Shown here: positions 47,626-59,400 of the stretch, in pieces
How positions within the stretch are numbered: position 1 is the stretch's first letter
Layout: each line of letters opens with the position of its first letter
Assembly: GCA_020746835.1 (NCBI GenBank)
Contig: JAGPNK010000001.1
Span: 4,836,001-4,900,000 of the forward strand
Direction of reading: 5' to 3'
DNA from: Stachybotrys elegans
Taxonomy: Eukaryota; Ascomycota; Sordariomycetes; Hypocreales; Stachybotryaceae
DNA: 64,000 nt
Notes under the pieces: model-generated
Seen by the model: only the letters and a program-made list of their open reading frames with translations
Told to the model about the DNA's origin: nothing
Database searches by the model: none
Position numbers and translations under genes: made by a program

Positions 47626-48124
47626 GAAGTCGGCTTCGAGCTCATGGATGCATATGCATATATTTCAGGCGTTCCGGACACTGCTACATAGTCGGGAAGG
47701 GGCCAACCTGCTCTCTGGATAGTTGTTGGATACCCGTCCGTGGTTTTCGCAAGGACGCTCTTAGAAGGGGATATTTCAGGGTAGACTGTACAGTCTTTGT
47801 CACTTTCTCACCAACTACCAAGCCAGTCACAAGAGATGCAGTGAATAAATACAGGAAGTGTATAATCCATTTGCAAGCAACTACATTACATGTGTCGTGA
47901 TCCGCTCACCCCTGATAGATAGTACGTGTTGTATTCATCCTGCCCTTGGTGCACCACGGTGTGCGATGGGTATATCCGTGTCAACTTGAAGTTTAAGTAA
48001 AAAGCAAGCCCCAGCGCCCAGTGTACTAGCATATCCATCCCAACAAGACAATGGCGGCGGTGATTGCCAGCCCCTGATCTTTAGATCCCTTGCGACATTT
48101 GCGCGTCTGCCTTGTTCAAGTAGC
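47626..48124. other. Convergent 3' flanks
   Basis: Terminator region between the TPR-J/tail unit and med10. Nothing else seen. Confidence 0.5.
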
Positions 48125-48694
48125 CTAAAGCCTAGTACCGGAACCCTGCGAGCCCAGGACAGAGGAGGGCGTCGCACCATGGGCGGTACCGTTCTGCTCG
48201 AGTATGGGCTTGCCGCCGGTGGCCTCCTGGACGCGGTTGACGTCGTCGCGCAGCTCGGGCATGGCGGCGTGGATGGTCTCGGCGAGGATGTCGCGGAAGG
48301 AGCCAAAGGCGTTCATCTTGCCGCGGGAGAGCTGGTTGCCGCGGCGGACGAGCTCGACGAACTCGCGGGTGTAGATGTCCGGGTTGCGGCCGTTCTCGAC
48401 GTACTCGAGCAGCTCGGGGGGCACCTGGGGCAGGTGGTTGGGGGGCGAGGCGGCGGCGTGGACGGCGCGCAGGGACTGCGACAGCGTCTTGATCTCGCTG
48501 GCGAGGACGTCGCGGCTGGGGCGGTTGGCGCTGTCGTAGGTCGAGACCTGGACCATGATCTGGTAGAAGTCCTGGATCACATCCTTGAGCTGCTCTGCAA
48601 GGCCGAAGGGGTGTCAGCGATGGGGGAGGACATGATGGGCAGGGTGGTGCTTGGACGTACGTTCGATGCCATCGTGGTCTACCACAGGTGCCAT
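48125..48694 (-). CDS. med10: Mediator complex subunit 10
   Basis: Exons (minus) 48661-48694 and 48125-48594; intron 48595-48660 (GTACGT...TGCAG), phase 1; 167 aa. The spliced N-terminus MAPVVDHDGIE-QQLKDVIQDFYQIMVQVSTYD carries the Med10/Nut2 signature. It is followed by LASEIKTLSQSLRAVHAAA, VPPELLEYVENGRNPDIYTREF, a strongly conserved block, and GKMNAFGSFRDILAETI. The C-terminal about 30 residues are low complexity. Med10 is an essential middle-module subunit of Mediator, bridging activators and RNA polymerase II in the nucleus. Length fits the family (about 150-170). The start is fixed by the small first exon. Confidence 0.96.
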
Positions 48695-49205
48695 GATTGA
48701 TTTCCTAAGAGGAGGGCCAGCTGAAGGGAGGGCGGTTGGATGTTGAAAGGCTTGGAGGGACGTTGATGTTGAAGCTTCAAGGGTGGGGGCGCATTTACTT
48801 TTAGCAATGGATGGATGAGATGCGATTCTGGGGATCGATTTTTTGGTGGGGCGCCATGGTGATTAGCGGCCTAGATCAATACAACGGTACAAGTTGGCGT
48901 TGGCCATTACTTTGTGAGCAAACAACAACTCTACGATGTGCAAGGAAAGATCATACGCGACTAGAGAGTTTTCACGGTTCATTCCTTGCGTTCTTCTCGT
49001 CATTGACATAGCGCTCCAGCCCCCGGCAAACATGGTGCATGAAAGGAAAACAGCATCGTATTAGCTATCTCTGCTTCAACTTCACATCGCCCTTTGGCTG
49101 ATCCAGGTGAGTAGTAGTGACAGCTCGGATCTTCTCCCTCTGCCTCTGTGTCTAATTGATTTCAATTCTTCCCTCTTGCTTCTGCGCCATCAAAGGGGAT
49201 CCTCT
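48695..49205. other. Intergenic region
   Basis: Promoter side of med10 and 3' flank of the small unknown gene. Nothing else seen. Confidence 0.5.
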
Positions 49206-49574
49206 TCAGTTAGAGGAGCTCTCTGCGTGAGCAGACTCCTCAGGAGCAGCGCACAGGTCATCCCGTATGATCTTGTTCCATCGAGCCAGCAGACGAAGAT
49301 TCTCCATTTCGTCGCGATGCGGCGTACATAGCAGCAGGTTAGCCAGCGTCCCCAGGTACTCCTGCATCTGGCCGCGCGCCTGGGGGTCAATCCTGGCCAG
49401 CGCCAGCCTCGTCTCCTGGTACTTGACCTGCATGTCCATGTTGGGTAAGAGGAGCCTCCGGCACTGGACGCCGGCCATGATGCACTGGCACTGCCATTCT
49501 TGCCCGGACTTCCGGAGGAGCGCCGTGGGATCCCACAGGACGCCGTCCTTGCCCGGGGTAAGTATCTGGCTCAT
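49206..49574 (-). CDS. Small protein of unknown function (122 aa, Cys/His motif)
   Basis: Single open frame. The ATG at 49574 has good context (GCAGCCATGAG); the frame extends further upstream, with a possible ATG at 49706, but that part looks non-coding. The chain has CQCIMAGVQC near residue 29 and LLLCTPH near residue 82. This C-X-C...C...C-X2-H spacing recalls a putative zinc-binding region found before other domains in several fungal families, but here nothing follows it. The C-terminus is charged and Ser-rich. No signal peptide or membrane segment. Could be a lineage-specific gene, a fragment of a larger family, or an unspliced partial model. Confidence 0.5.
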   Translation of the reverse strand: MSQILTPGKDGVLWDPTALLRKSGQEWQCQCIMAGVQCRRLLLPNMDMQVKYQETRLALARIDPQARGQMQEYLGTLANLLLCTPHRDEMENLRLLARWNKIIRDDLCAAPEESAHAESSSN

Positions 49575-50566
49575 GGCTGCGCTGTCTGGATTGTTCCTTC
49601 GAGTTGCGTGGGTTGTTTGCGTTGGCGGTATGCGTTGAGGCTCTTCTATCGCCGTGCTCTCGTTTTGCAGATGCTGCGGGAGGTGTGTATGGGCTCCATG
49701 AAGCATCTCCAAGGTCTTTTATATCCACGAGTTGATGCTTGATGTTCTGCTGGCCCTTTGGCGATGAGACACATATCATTAAAGAGCCTTTGGAAACAGA
49801 ACGCGTTCGTTTCAATGAAAGAGAATGCCATGCTCGCCGCGCTCTTGGGAAAGCCTGCCCGTGGTGGCTTTGACCCTGCACTCTTCTTGTGTTCTGTGTT
49901 CAGTGTACATTGTGGTTGCACAAGGCCAGGCGGGAGAATCAAAGCAAACCCCCTTTGTCGCAATCATCACACCCCATCGGCTCGCCGCATACACCGCCAC
50001 CGGGGTGTTTGTTGTTGCTACCATGCTACAAGGATGAAAACCTCTGCAAACACGGTCCAGCCACCAATATACCCAACAATGGATCTTGTTCAGCGTTGCA
50101 CGAGGCACAACAGAGCGCCGTAACGCACACAAAGGACAAAGAATCCACACGCAACTCCACGGCCGTTTCCCCTGGAGGAGCACATGGCAGTGGTTCATCT
50201 ACTCGTCCAATGTCGTGGACACTCCAGGAATAGAAACACTCAGAATGTCGTGCACACATAACAGGGATGGATGTGCAAAGGTGTCATTGTTTGACGCCCA
50301 CGGACATGTACTACTAGCAGCGCCCGGAAAGGAGAGACTTGATGAAGAATCACCGGGCGGACAGTCCGAGGTCGTCAGATTCTCGCCTACAGGTTGTGCT
50401 GTGGCTGGCTCAATACACAATAGTGCTCAAGTATAGTTGAAGCTGCAGGGCAAGTCGCAGGTTACTGCCTATTGCTAACAAAAATATTAATAAGTCCATC
50501 TATGATTAAAACACCTCGGTGAGGATTTGTTTTTTACAAGTGTCACACCTACGCCTACACCCTCCA
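49575..50566. other. Intergenic region
   Basis: About 1 kb. Several 60-130-codon frames on both strands overlap one another without domain signal. Nothing I can support. Confidence 0.45.
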
Positions 50567-53500
50567 TCAGACCACATACCCGCCGCTCCCAAGGCTTCGC
50601 CAGTCTCGTACGCCTGCTGCCTCCTCCAGCTCTACGCACCACCAGAGGACTTCCTTGGCCTTGTCTGGCTGTCCAGACTCCTCATGCGCTCTGGCCAGCG
50701 CAAACCATGCCTCTGAGTAGTTCCACCCACTACCTAGCCTTGTCAACCCCGAGAGCAGGGCAAAGGCGCGGTCTCGGGCGGCGAGGCGGTCGACAAGAGG
50801 CAGGCGCGTTGCTTTGTAAGGAGCGGGAAGATCTTCATCCGTGTCCGGGGTCGATGGGCTGTTATCCGTCTTGGTGGAAGAGGCAATGGACGAGCCACCC
50901 AGGCCGAGGGGTGTGGAGGGAAGAGTTTTGACAACCGCCTTGGGGACCTCTGCTGGCATGGCGGGCTTGGAAGGCGGCTTGAGGAAGGCTTCAATGTTCA
51001 AAGATGGAATGGCCGGAGCAGGACGCAGCTTCTCGCTGTAAACATCCAGGAGAATGTTCGACAATCCTACAGTGGCGCCGGGATGATCGGGGCAGTGTGT
51101 CAACGCAGACTCAAAGTCTGATCTTGCCGTATAAAGCTCGTCCTTAGCTTGCGACAAAAGACCCAACTAATCGCTCCATGTCAGCCTACCCTTCAACGCA
51201 CAGGTATCATGGGGGGGTTTCTTACCTCTGTCCAGATGTCACCCCACAGGTCGTCAATGCTCTTGTGCTCTGCCCAACGACTGCTGCCCTTGATGCCGCT
51301 GGAGCCCGAAGGGTCTCTGGTAGCCTCGGCCTCTAAACCCTGAACTAGTTTCTGTGCTTCGGAAATAGCTCCTCTGCAATCACTCAACATGCCGGCTCGG
51401 CGATAGAAGCCGGCAATGATCAGCCATACTCTGATGAGGATTGCTGTTCTTTGTGATCTCTCCGTGTCTTTGGGAAACTGGACCAATGGGAGGATGTTTG
51501 TGGACACATGAATCCCCTCGACAGTGATATCTGAGCGCTCCGTCGACTTGGTATTCGTCGAGAGCTGCGAGTTTGGTGAGCGGATAATATGGCTCCGTGA
51601 AAAGGACGCCGTTCTTGATGCCTGCGCTTTGCCCGAGGAGGCAAAGTCAATCTCAGCTCGTTCGGCTGCCGGCGTGAAGAAGGACTCTCCATCCACAATC
51701 GTGGCCGGGGCCAAGGCCGGGGCCAGGATCGGAGCATCTCCCACGCTAGATGCCCTCCTCCTGCTTTGGCTCCTATCCCGCTTCCTCAAGCTGTTCCTTC
51801 GCCCAGACTCACTCTGCTGCCGTTGCACCGAGCCTCCCTGTTTAGTGCGTGGTGACCTGCCGCCGTTCTCCTCCGTCACCTGAATCGTTGGCGCGATACT
51901 TGCCATTGTCTGCGCTGTCATGGGGCGAGTGGGGGAAATTGGGGAGCTTGGGGAAGTTTGGCTTGTTGCGGCGATGCTGATCTGTCGTGTCGGAGGCCTT
52001 GATCGGTCAGTTTTGCTGCCAAAAAGGCTTGCCCTGACGCTACGACCGCTCGACGTCTTCGGTGGTTCCTCGGCCTTGGGGAGGCTGAGAGTCGACTGTG
52101 CGGCGATGTTGCCAAAAAGACGTTGGAAGAGAGTAAGGAGTTCATAGCTGGCGTTAACAGCGACTTCCGGGCCCTCCAGCACCTCTATTAAAGCCAGCTG
52201 TGTAATCTTCACCTCGAGGATATTCTCCTTCTCCACGTCGTCCATCTCGTCCACTAGGCCTTTTGCTTGCGGCGGCTCACCTCGGGTCTGCGAACCACCA
52301 AGGTTCGGGTCTGTAGTTCCAAATAGGATGGCCGGGTTTTTGAACTGCTCCAAGGCGCCCTCGCATGCCCGAGCAGCCATCAGGTAGTCTTGCCTGGCGC
52401 TCAGCAATAGAGCGAGAAGATTCCATAGAGCAATGAGTGATCTCTCGTGCCAATACGATCCGCAAAGCAAGTGATAGCTCTCTTCTTGGCCCTTGCCCGT
52501 CATCAAGGCAGACCGCACCAGTTCAATGGCAGTCGACAAATCTCGGCGCTCGGCCAGCAGCAATGCCAAGGCAAAGAAGCTCCGAACATCCTTTGAACGG
52601 CCAAGATCAGAGGCCAAAGACCGGCGAAGGCAACGGATTGCCTTGGCCTGGATCTCCGTCCTTGAGGCGGCTTCGTGTGTAATTCTTGACCAGTGAGCAT
52701 GTGCAAGTCCAATGGCCTGCCAAGCCAGAGCTATAATTTGTGGCTCAACTGCGGCTTCTGGGTGGCTCTTGTCACCAATATCCGAATGTGCAGACGCGCC
52801 GTTTTCAAGCCCTTTGTTCTGTGGGAGCTTGGCAAGCCAGTCTTCCAGCTCGGCCCCCAATTGCCGGGCCTTTTCGGCAGATTGCTTGTATCCGTAACGG
52901 CACAAAGCCATGATGCACTGTGCCATGGTCTCGAGCACGGTGCCGTCGTCATCCAAATTGTCCTCTATTATGCCCGTCTTCTCAACCCGGGCTTTGGCCT
53001 TGTGTATTATCTCCATGTACGAATCAAAGGCCTTGAAGGCGAGATCGAACTCGGCGAGTGATAGATGAACCAAAAAGAGACTCCGGAGCACTGCCGGCGA
53101 ATGATAGGTGTTGGCGGCAGCCAGGTACAACGTATCCAGGACGCCTCGGCTGATGCTGCTGCGACCGCCCTGACCCAAGTCCTGCTCACGCCATCCTCGC
53201 CCACATAGGATGGCCCAGTTCTTGACGACGAGCTGAACGAAAGCTTCCACCTCGGGCCTGCTCTCGTGCGCCGAAGGAAACTTGGTCTCCGCCATGAGCA
53301 GCGCTTGATACGAAGCTTCGGCATTCTTGAGTTCTATCCGCAACCTTGTCCGCGCCGGCATATCCCCCGTAATCTTGCCAACGTAGCCAGTCGGAACTGG
53401 TAGGTTTTCTTCGAGAACTCGAGACAGAGCCATGTAGTATTCGTTCCAAACTTGCCTCCGAGGTACAGATCCCTTGAAGCCGTGACCACCCGTCCGAAGC

Positions 53501-54334
53501 CCAGAGAGAGCTTCCCAATACTTGGCCCAGGCCCGGAAGCAGGTGAGAGAATCGGACGCCTCCAACGAAGCCTCGCCACCGTGCAGCATCTGGGCAGACA
53601 GCATGCAAAACTCGGTCAGATACATCTCAGACCAGTAGCGAAGCTGGGCATGGATTGGCTGCCCCGACCATACTCGGGCCAGGAACGGAAGGCCGGACTG
53701 GAAAGCAGCAAGCGCCTCGTTTCGTTCGCCGGTGCGAATCAGGGTGTTTGCCGAAAGATAGGCTGCCTTCATGGCACTCGTAATCGTCGTCTCGGATACA
53801 CTGTCGAGGGATTCGAACTGGACATGGGCCAATTTAGGCAGGCAGGACCAAGCTTCTGAGTAGTCGGCCAGGGCCCAGTGCAACCAGCCGAGGCAGACCT
53901 CTGCTTGGAACTTGTCCTCCAAGTAGGTGGCCTCGCTGCTAATTGCCTCCTGAAGCTGCGGGATCTTGACCGAAAGCTTTTCCTTGTGGTCGGCTGCCTC
54001 TTCGGGGGTCGGAGCCGAGGCAGCCTGGAGAGTGATCTGGGAGATGGCGCATTCGGTTTCGGCGGTCAGGGTCAGGCCTAGCATCAGCATTGTCAGCACG
54101 GCCTTGTTTCGCAGCTGGAGCAGGCAATGGCGCCGTCGTACATGATCGGTCGGGGGCGTGCTTGCGGGCCTTGCGGACCAGCTCGGGTACCTCAGACCAT
54201 TGTGCCTCGCAGCGAGCTTTGTCGAGGAGGGCGAGATAGTTGGCGGCCTTGGTCTAAGACGACGAGGAGCGAGGCGCCCTCTGGTTAGCTACCTAGCGGG
54301 CATCGGGCCGACAGCTCTGGATCCTTACACTCAT
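50567..54334 (-). CDS. ypp1: Ypp1-type TPR scaffold of the PI4-kinase (Stt4) complex
   Basis: Exons (minus) 54329-54334 (6 nt), 54142-54253, 51226-54077 and 50567-51166; 1189 aa. Introns: 54254-54328 (GTAAGG...TTAG), 54078-54141 (GTACGA...CTAG) and 51167-51225 (GTAAGA...TTAG). Joined start: MSTKAANYLALLDKARCEAQW, then HAPDRSC-LTLTAETECAI across intron 2. Large alpha-helical TPR-type protein: helical repeats in the N-terminal half (VCLGWLHWALADYSEAWSCL; ALAAFQSGLPFLARVWSGQ; VLRSLFLVHLSLAEFDLAFK) and more at the C-terminus (KDELYTARSDFESALTHCPD). A disordered Ser/Arg stretch separates them at about residues 715-860. Matches Ypp1/TTC7 in size and layout. Role: with Efr3, recruits the PI4-kinase Stt4 to the plasma membrane. 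Divergent from rix1. Confidence 0.87.
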
Positions 54335-55134
54335 TTTGAGGCCGAATAAGAGGAGCAGGAAGAGAAGTCGATCAGTAGCAGGCGAGTCTCAGATGCATCG
54401 CGAGGCAAGCGGCGTGGTGGAAGCTCAGGGGTCGTGCGAAGCAGCAGAAGGTAGTCTCGTATTTTGCGTCTCCAGAAGATTAAAGCTGCTAGGCAGACGA
54501 GCCGTGGTTCGGGAGCTCGACAAGGGTGGTATCCGAAGAGGAAGGGCAAGGCGCTTCCAACATTTCCAGGAGAACGTTGGCCTTGGATTGATGATGATGT
54601 ACTCCGTACTCCGTACTCCGTCCTCCCTATTGCTAGGTGGTTCCCGGGGTACCTTCTCAGGACCAGTAATTGCCCATTTCCCCCTCCACCACGCCCATGT
54701 GCCTGGACGGTTAAGCTACGGATGGGCCAATCAGCGGTCTCGAGTACCCACGACAGTAACCACTGTTTTCGGCTTAGTAGCCGATACCACTTTGTCTTTT
54801 TCTGCATGGGTCTTGGATATACCAAAAAAGAAAAGAAAAAAAAATCGACATTGAGAAACCAAGACATTGCGCCTCTGGGACATTTAGAAGCGACCGTCCT
54901 TCGACAATAGTCAATTCGATATTTCAGACCTCGCTGAATTGGATGGCCAATTGGGTTCTGTTTTTCTTTACTCTTGAACCATCCCTCTCTTGGACTCGCT
55001 CTCAGTAGCCTTCCGTCCTCATCGTCCCCACGACTTATATCGATAACGGTCTCTTCCATCGCCAGCAGAATTAATTATACAGGCCTCCTCCACAGTCGCA
55101 TTGCAGCACAGTTCTCTCCTCTCTCGCCTTCATC
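54335..55134. other. Intergenic, divergent promoter region (ypp1 / rix1)
   Basis: 800 bp. Holds three tandem TACTCCG units at 54600-54620 and an A-rich run at 54827-54843. No gene seen. Confidence 0.5.
54600..54620. repeat. TACTCCG x3 tandem repeat
   Basis: Three perfect 7-bp units in the ypp1/rix1 intergenic region. Confidence 0.9.
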
Positions 55135-57432
55135 ATGGCGACGGCGCTGCCTCCCGACCTCCGGGTCCTCTGTCGGAAACTGACTAGCATCCCACCCGCA
55201 CAACTCCCGCAGTCCTTGCCCTCTCTCATCTCACATGTACTCCGTTGTCGAGAGCCGCTGTCGGCAGCCCAGGACCAGAAGGTCAAGGACAATGGCTCCG
55301 ACAGTGCTGTCCTAGTAAACACTCTAAAGAAGACCGTCACTTCTCACCTGAACGGCCGCAGCCGCGAGGCAAGGTTTGCTGCCATCGCCCTGATCAAGAC
55401 CATTGTGGACGTGGGTGGCTGGGAGGTTCTGCGCACCTGCGAGCCCTGGGTTCGAGGGCTTCTTTCCATTGTGCAGGCAGGTTTCATCACTCATCAGAGT
55501 GATTTTTGGCTAACATGATCACAGAAAAGCGACCCCATTGCCTCAAAGGAGCTGGCTGTGGTAACCCTCACCCGGATCTACTCCCTCCTGCACCCATACC
55601 AGAGCCTTGTCCGTGAAATCGCCACACCAAACATAGAGGCCTTTGTCAAGGCTTGCATCCAGCTAGTGAAATCAGTCGCCGGCCAGGCTTCAACTGCTTC
55701 TCACTCTCTCATCGAGACTGTTTGCGAAGCCATCAGCACCTTGGTCCCGCTTTACCACACGACTCTACGGCCCGTCAGCTCTCAGCTCCGCACCGCTGTC
55801 AAACAGTATCTAGTACCAACCGACTCGGATGGGACGTTTGTGCCATTTTCGCTGCGTCGAGCTGCTCGGCGGCTCGTCATTTCCTTGCACCATGTTGCAG
55901 CCAAATCCGGCGGAAGCGAGGAATGGGCGAAGCTGGTGGATGGTCTCCTCGGGGAATTTCACTCTACTGCTGATCAGGTCCTGAGGGCAGTTGACGAGTC
56001 TTGGGAGCCGTCGAATGGGCAAGGCCGACGCAAGGTCGAGCTTGGTGGTGAGCCTCATGGCGGAGGCTCTGGGCCCGATGAGCTCCCTCCATGGTCTGGC
56101 ATCGATGCAGGTGCGCAGCGCTTGATCGGCCTGTTGCAATACCTGGGCGAAGCTCTTCGCTATCCTACCAAAGCTGCAGTCACCGTCCCAACAACCGCTC
56201 TTATGGATGCTGTGTCGCGCGTCAGTCTGATAGCTCGGCTATCGAAGACGCAAACCTGGGACCAGAGCCTACAGACGAATGCCGCCATCGGCCGTGACGA
56301 GAGAGAAAGCCTCTGGAGCGTCATGCCCGATATCCACATCGCGGCATTGCAACTTGTCCTCGCTCTCTCTTATCGACTCGAAGAAAACATCATTCCCGTG
56401 ATCCCCGAAATCCTTGACCACCTTGCTCGGGTATTCTCGTCAGGCATCAGTATCCCTCAGGTCCGCATCACGGGGTATGTTGCCACAAAGCAGCTGCTCT
56501 CCCTTGCAGGGCCGACTTTCTCAAAACCAGCGGTGGATATGCTCGAGCCGCTCCTGGGGTTCTGCTGCCGAGACCTACATCAGCATGCCGGCTACCTGAA
56601 GCCAAGCGAGAAGAACAGTGCCCCTACCAAAGACACCAAGAAGAACACCATAACAGCAAAGGCAGATATGTTCCTCCAGCCCAAGTCAGCTGAAAAAGAG
56701 TCTGCTCCACGGCTGGACCCTGACCACGAAGCAGCCGCCACCGCCCTCCTCCCCGTCATCCTATCCTCCCTGCCACAGGAGCACTTGACCCCTACTCTTC
56801 GTGCCCACCTGGACAGGACAGCTATCCTGACGCGTAATCGCGACGCCATGCTGGCCGCCGTCCTAAACCCTTACAAGGATAAGCGCGGCCGCCGGTATAA
56901 GAGCATCCTACCTCACCTCACACAACAATATCCCCATGACCGAGCCCTTGAGTTCCTGCGCAGCAACATTCGTACAACGACCATCCAGGATGACTCGGCA
57001 ATGCTTGACTCTCTTGATGAAGAGGAAGAGGAGGAAGAGGAGGAGGCGGTAAAGGAGGATGCCCAGGATGAGGAAATGGCCGACACTTATGTGGAAGCCG
57101 CTAAGGAGGTGACGCTCCCAGTCGTCTCCCACGTGGAGGTCGAGGTATCGGAGGAGAACCCCTTCAGCCTGTCCAGCAACGGAACGTCCAAATCGAATGC
57201 TTTCCAGACGGATACCGCTGCTTCTGCTATCCTGCCAAAGCGGAAGCACGAGGATTCAAGCAATGCACCTGCGAAGAGACAAGAGCTGGACCAGCCACCT
57301 TCGCCTCCCAAGGAGCCGGCTGCTCCCATCAGCCAGGCCACAGAAGCCAACGACGATAGCGACGATGACAGCGACGAGAGTGTGCATCTGAACATGGAGT
57401 TGGAGGATGACGATGAGGGCGATTCTGAATAG
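55135..57432 (+). CDS. rix1: Pre-rRNA processing protein Rix1 (PELP1 family)
   Basis: Exons 55135-55476 and 55525-57432; 749 aa. The intron (55477-55524) begins GCAGGT and ends ACAG with a CTAAC branch site, i.e. a GC-AG intron. It joins LLSIVQ to KSDPIASKEL, matching the LLSIxQKxDP context I recall from Rix1 orthologues; no GT donor preserves both frame and that Gln. The N-terminal Rix1 domain is helical (LPPDLRVLCRKLTSIPPAQL; ARFAAIALIKTIVDVGGWEVL; KELAVVTLTRIYSLLHPYQ). The C-terminus is acidic with poly-Glu (near residue 611), a KRKHE basic cluster and a final Asp/Glu-rich tail. Role: part of the Rix1-Ipi1-Ipi3 complex, which drives ITS2 processing and Rea1-dependent maturation of pre-60S ribosomes in the nucleus. 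Confidence 0.93.
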
Positions 57433-57792
57433 TGCACCATGGACAGAAATAATCCAGAAACAACATCACTTAGCAGCCTCTAGTAACGCAATATCCTGTA
57501 TTGCTCTATTGTACATGATATACTTTACGAGGCCATATCGTCTTCGCGTGACGTCTACAGCATTAATGATATGGGTCCCTTTCTCCCACGTACTTCCATC
57601 TTTCTCCCGTATATCCAGGTGAAGAATTGAAGCATGGGAGAGCAAAAAGCAACGCCCAGCCTCCATATCCAACGCCACATTCCGCATCAAAGGTCGGAAA
57701 GAATATATAAAAACCCCCATACACCAGGGAAAAGCCATGACAAAAAGGAGGTGCGAGAAAAACAAGAAGGATGCAACTTCAGCCCATGCACG
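57433..57792. other. Convergent 3' flanks
   Basis: Terminator region between rix1 and the WW-domain gene. Nothing else seen. Confidence 0.5.
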
Positions 57793-58629
57793 TCAGTCCC
57801 GCAACCAAGCGCGCCGCTTCTCCTCCTTGCGCGCCTTGCGCTTCTCCTTGAAGGCCTTGAGCTCCGCCTTGGAGGGCTTCTTACTGGATCGTTCCGCCTT
57901 GAGACTGCGCCCGTCATGCGCATTGGCTGCCGCATCGACGTCGAAGAAGGCGTTCATCTGTCGCTTGGCTTTGGCCTCGTCGCTGTGCCGACCCGGTCCC
58001 AGATCCGCCGCCTGGAACTGTCCCGTGAAGCGGTTGAAGGTGGCCGTCGCGCCGTAAGGGTCGAGGGTCTGGGCGGCCATGGCCGTCTCGCTCACCTCCT
58101 TTTCCTCGGTGCCCTTCGCGTACCACGCATTGGGGTCATAATCGCCATGTATAGCTGGGTTGTAGCCGCCGGCGACGGGCTTCTCGTTGACGGGGGGTGG
58201 GGGTGTGTCGTGTGCGGCGGTCGGCGCTGGGGCTGGGGCTGCGGCTGCGGCTGCGGTAGTTGAGACTCTGGGGTTGTCCCATTGGGTCTTTCCAGTGAAT
58301 CGGTTGTAGAAGAACCAAGCCTGAGTGTTGGCATCCCACTGGCAGTCCCAGCCGTCGTCCTGAGGTTCGGGCACGGGCTCTTCTGGCAGTGGGGGCGGCG
58401 CTGCCTCGCCCATCTCCTCGGGCAGAGGCGGTGCATCCTGCTCGACCTTCTTCTCCTTCTTCTCATCTATCGGGGCCTCGGGCTCGTCTTGCGAGCTATC
58501 ATTAGCGGTCTCGTCTGGCGCTGCTGCGCCGGCAGTGGGCTCTACTGTTGGGGCATCCTGCGACGTGTCCTTTGGGGCGACTACTGGGGACTGGCTCCGA
58601 GACTCCTCTGTGCCATCGGACTGTGACAT
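57793..58629 (-). CDS. WW-domain protein of unknown function
   Basis: Single exon, 278 aa from ATG 58629; an alternative in-frame ATG at 58674 would add 15 residues. The N-terminal 90 residues are acidic and Pro-rich (PPLPEEMGEAAPPPLPEEP). One WW domain spans residues 93-120 (DGWDCQWDANTQAWFFYNRF, closing with QWDNP); signature tryptophans W94 and W117 lie 23 apart, and an aromatic YN pair sits between them, so the ligand groove looks intact. A Pro/Ala-rich segment and a tyrosine-containing repeat-like stretch (YDPNAWYAKG, DPYGATATFNRFTGQFQ) follow, then a strongly basic C-terminus (KAFKEKRKARKEEKRRAW). WW domains bind proline motifs, often in splicing or transcription factors; the basic tail suggests a nuclear location, but no specific role is shown. 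Confidence 0.85.
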   Translation of the reverse strand: MSQSDGTEESRSQSPVVAPKDTSQDAPTVEPTAGAAAPDETANDSSQDEPEAPIDEKKEKKVEQDAPPLPEEMGEAAPPPLPEEPVPEPQDDGWDCQWDANTQAWFFYNRFTGKTQWDNPRVSTTAAAAAAPAPAPTAAHDTPPPPVNEKPVAGGYNPAIHGDYDPNAWYAKGTEEKEVSETAMAAQTLDPYGATATFNRFTGQFQAADLGPGRHSDEAKAKRQMNAFFDVDAAANAHDGRSLKAERSSKKPSKAELKAFKEKRKARKEEKRRAWLRD

Positions 58630-59400
58630 TGTATGTGTATGACTGGGCCTGGGTTTCTCTGCAACCATGAGCATCCAGAAGTTACTGCGTTCATCATGAT
58701 ACTTAATGCACCTGTAGCTTCGGCTGAGCGAGTTCCGACTTTGGAGCGCTCGTGTGGCGAGTGGCGATTCTCGGCTCTACAATGTTTTTTTTTCCAAAGG
58801 GGGCTCACCAGTAAGGAAGGGTTGCGGTGAGCAAAACTTTTGTTCGTCCAGATATTCGAGACCTTGTGGTCAAGAAGTTGAAGAAAGCAACGAGGCAATC
58901 TAGTGGAGATTGTTGATCCAAGAGCCACAGCGCCGAGTAGGGACAAAGGATGGTCACGTGATATTAACAAAGCAACGCCGCTTGCTATACTGGGAAAGGA
59001 TCTTCGACTTCGGATCTAGATCTGCCTATGTACGATTGTCTGCATTCAAAATAGCTTCATCAACCTGATGGTCATCGTAGGATGCAAGTCATTTCAGACT
59101 GGGGCACATGAATGCATGTCTCGGCTGGATCCACGATGCCGGCCTGTACTCCTCGACTCCATAGTATGCCGCTAATTCCTACCGAGGCGAAGCATTGTTC
59201 GACTAATGGTCGTGTTTCTATTCCTGCCAGCTGACAAGCCCAAGTAGCGTGAGTAAAGACCCATGGCACCAGGTGAGCCCGAATACAAAATTGCTCCTCA
59301 TCCGCTCTCCGTAGTTTTTTGGTTTTTTTTTTGCCATGTCGTTCTCGTGCCGTTGGTCTTCGTCTCTCTTTTTTCCTTGCACATCGCAGCCTTGCAAAGA
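58630..59400. other. Intergenic, divergent (WW protein / GH16)
   Basis: About 770 bp. A T-rich stretch at 59316-59331 precedes the GH16 start. An ATG at 59263 is in frame with the GH16 gene; see findings. Confidence 0.45.
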
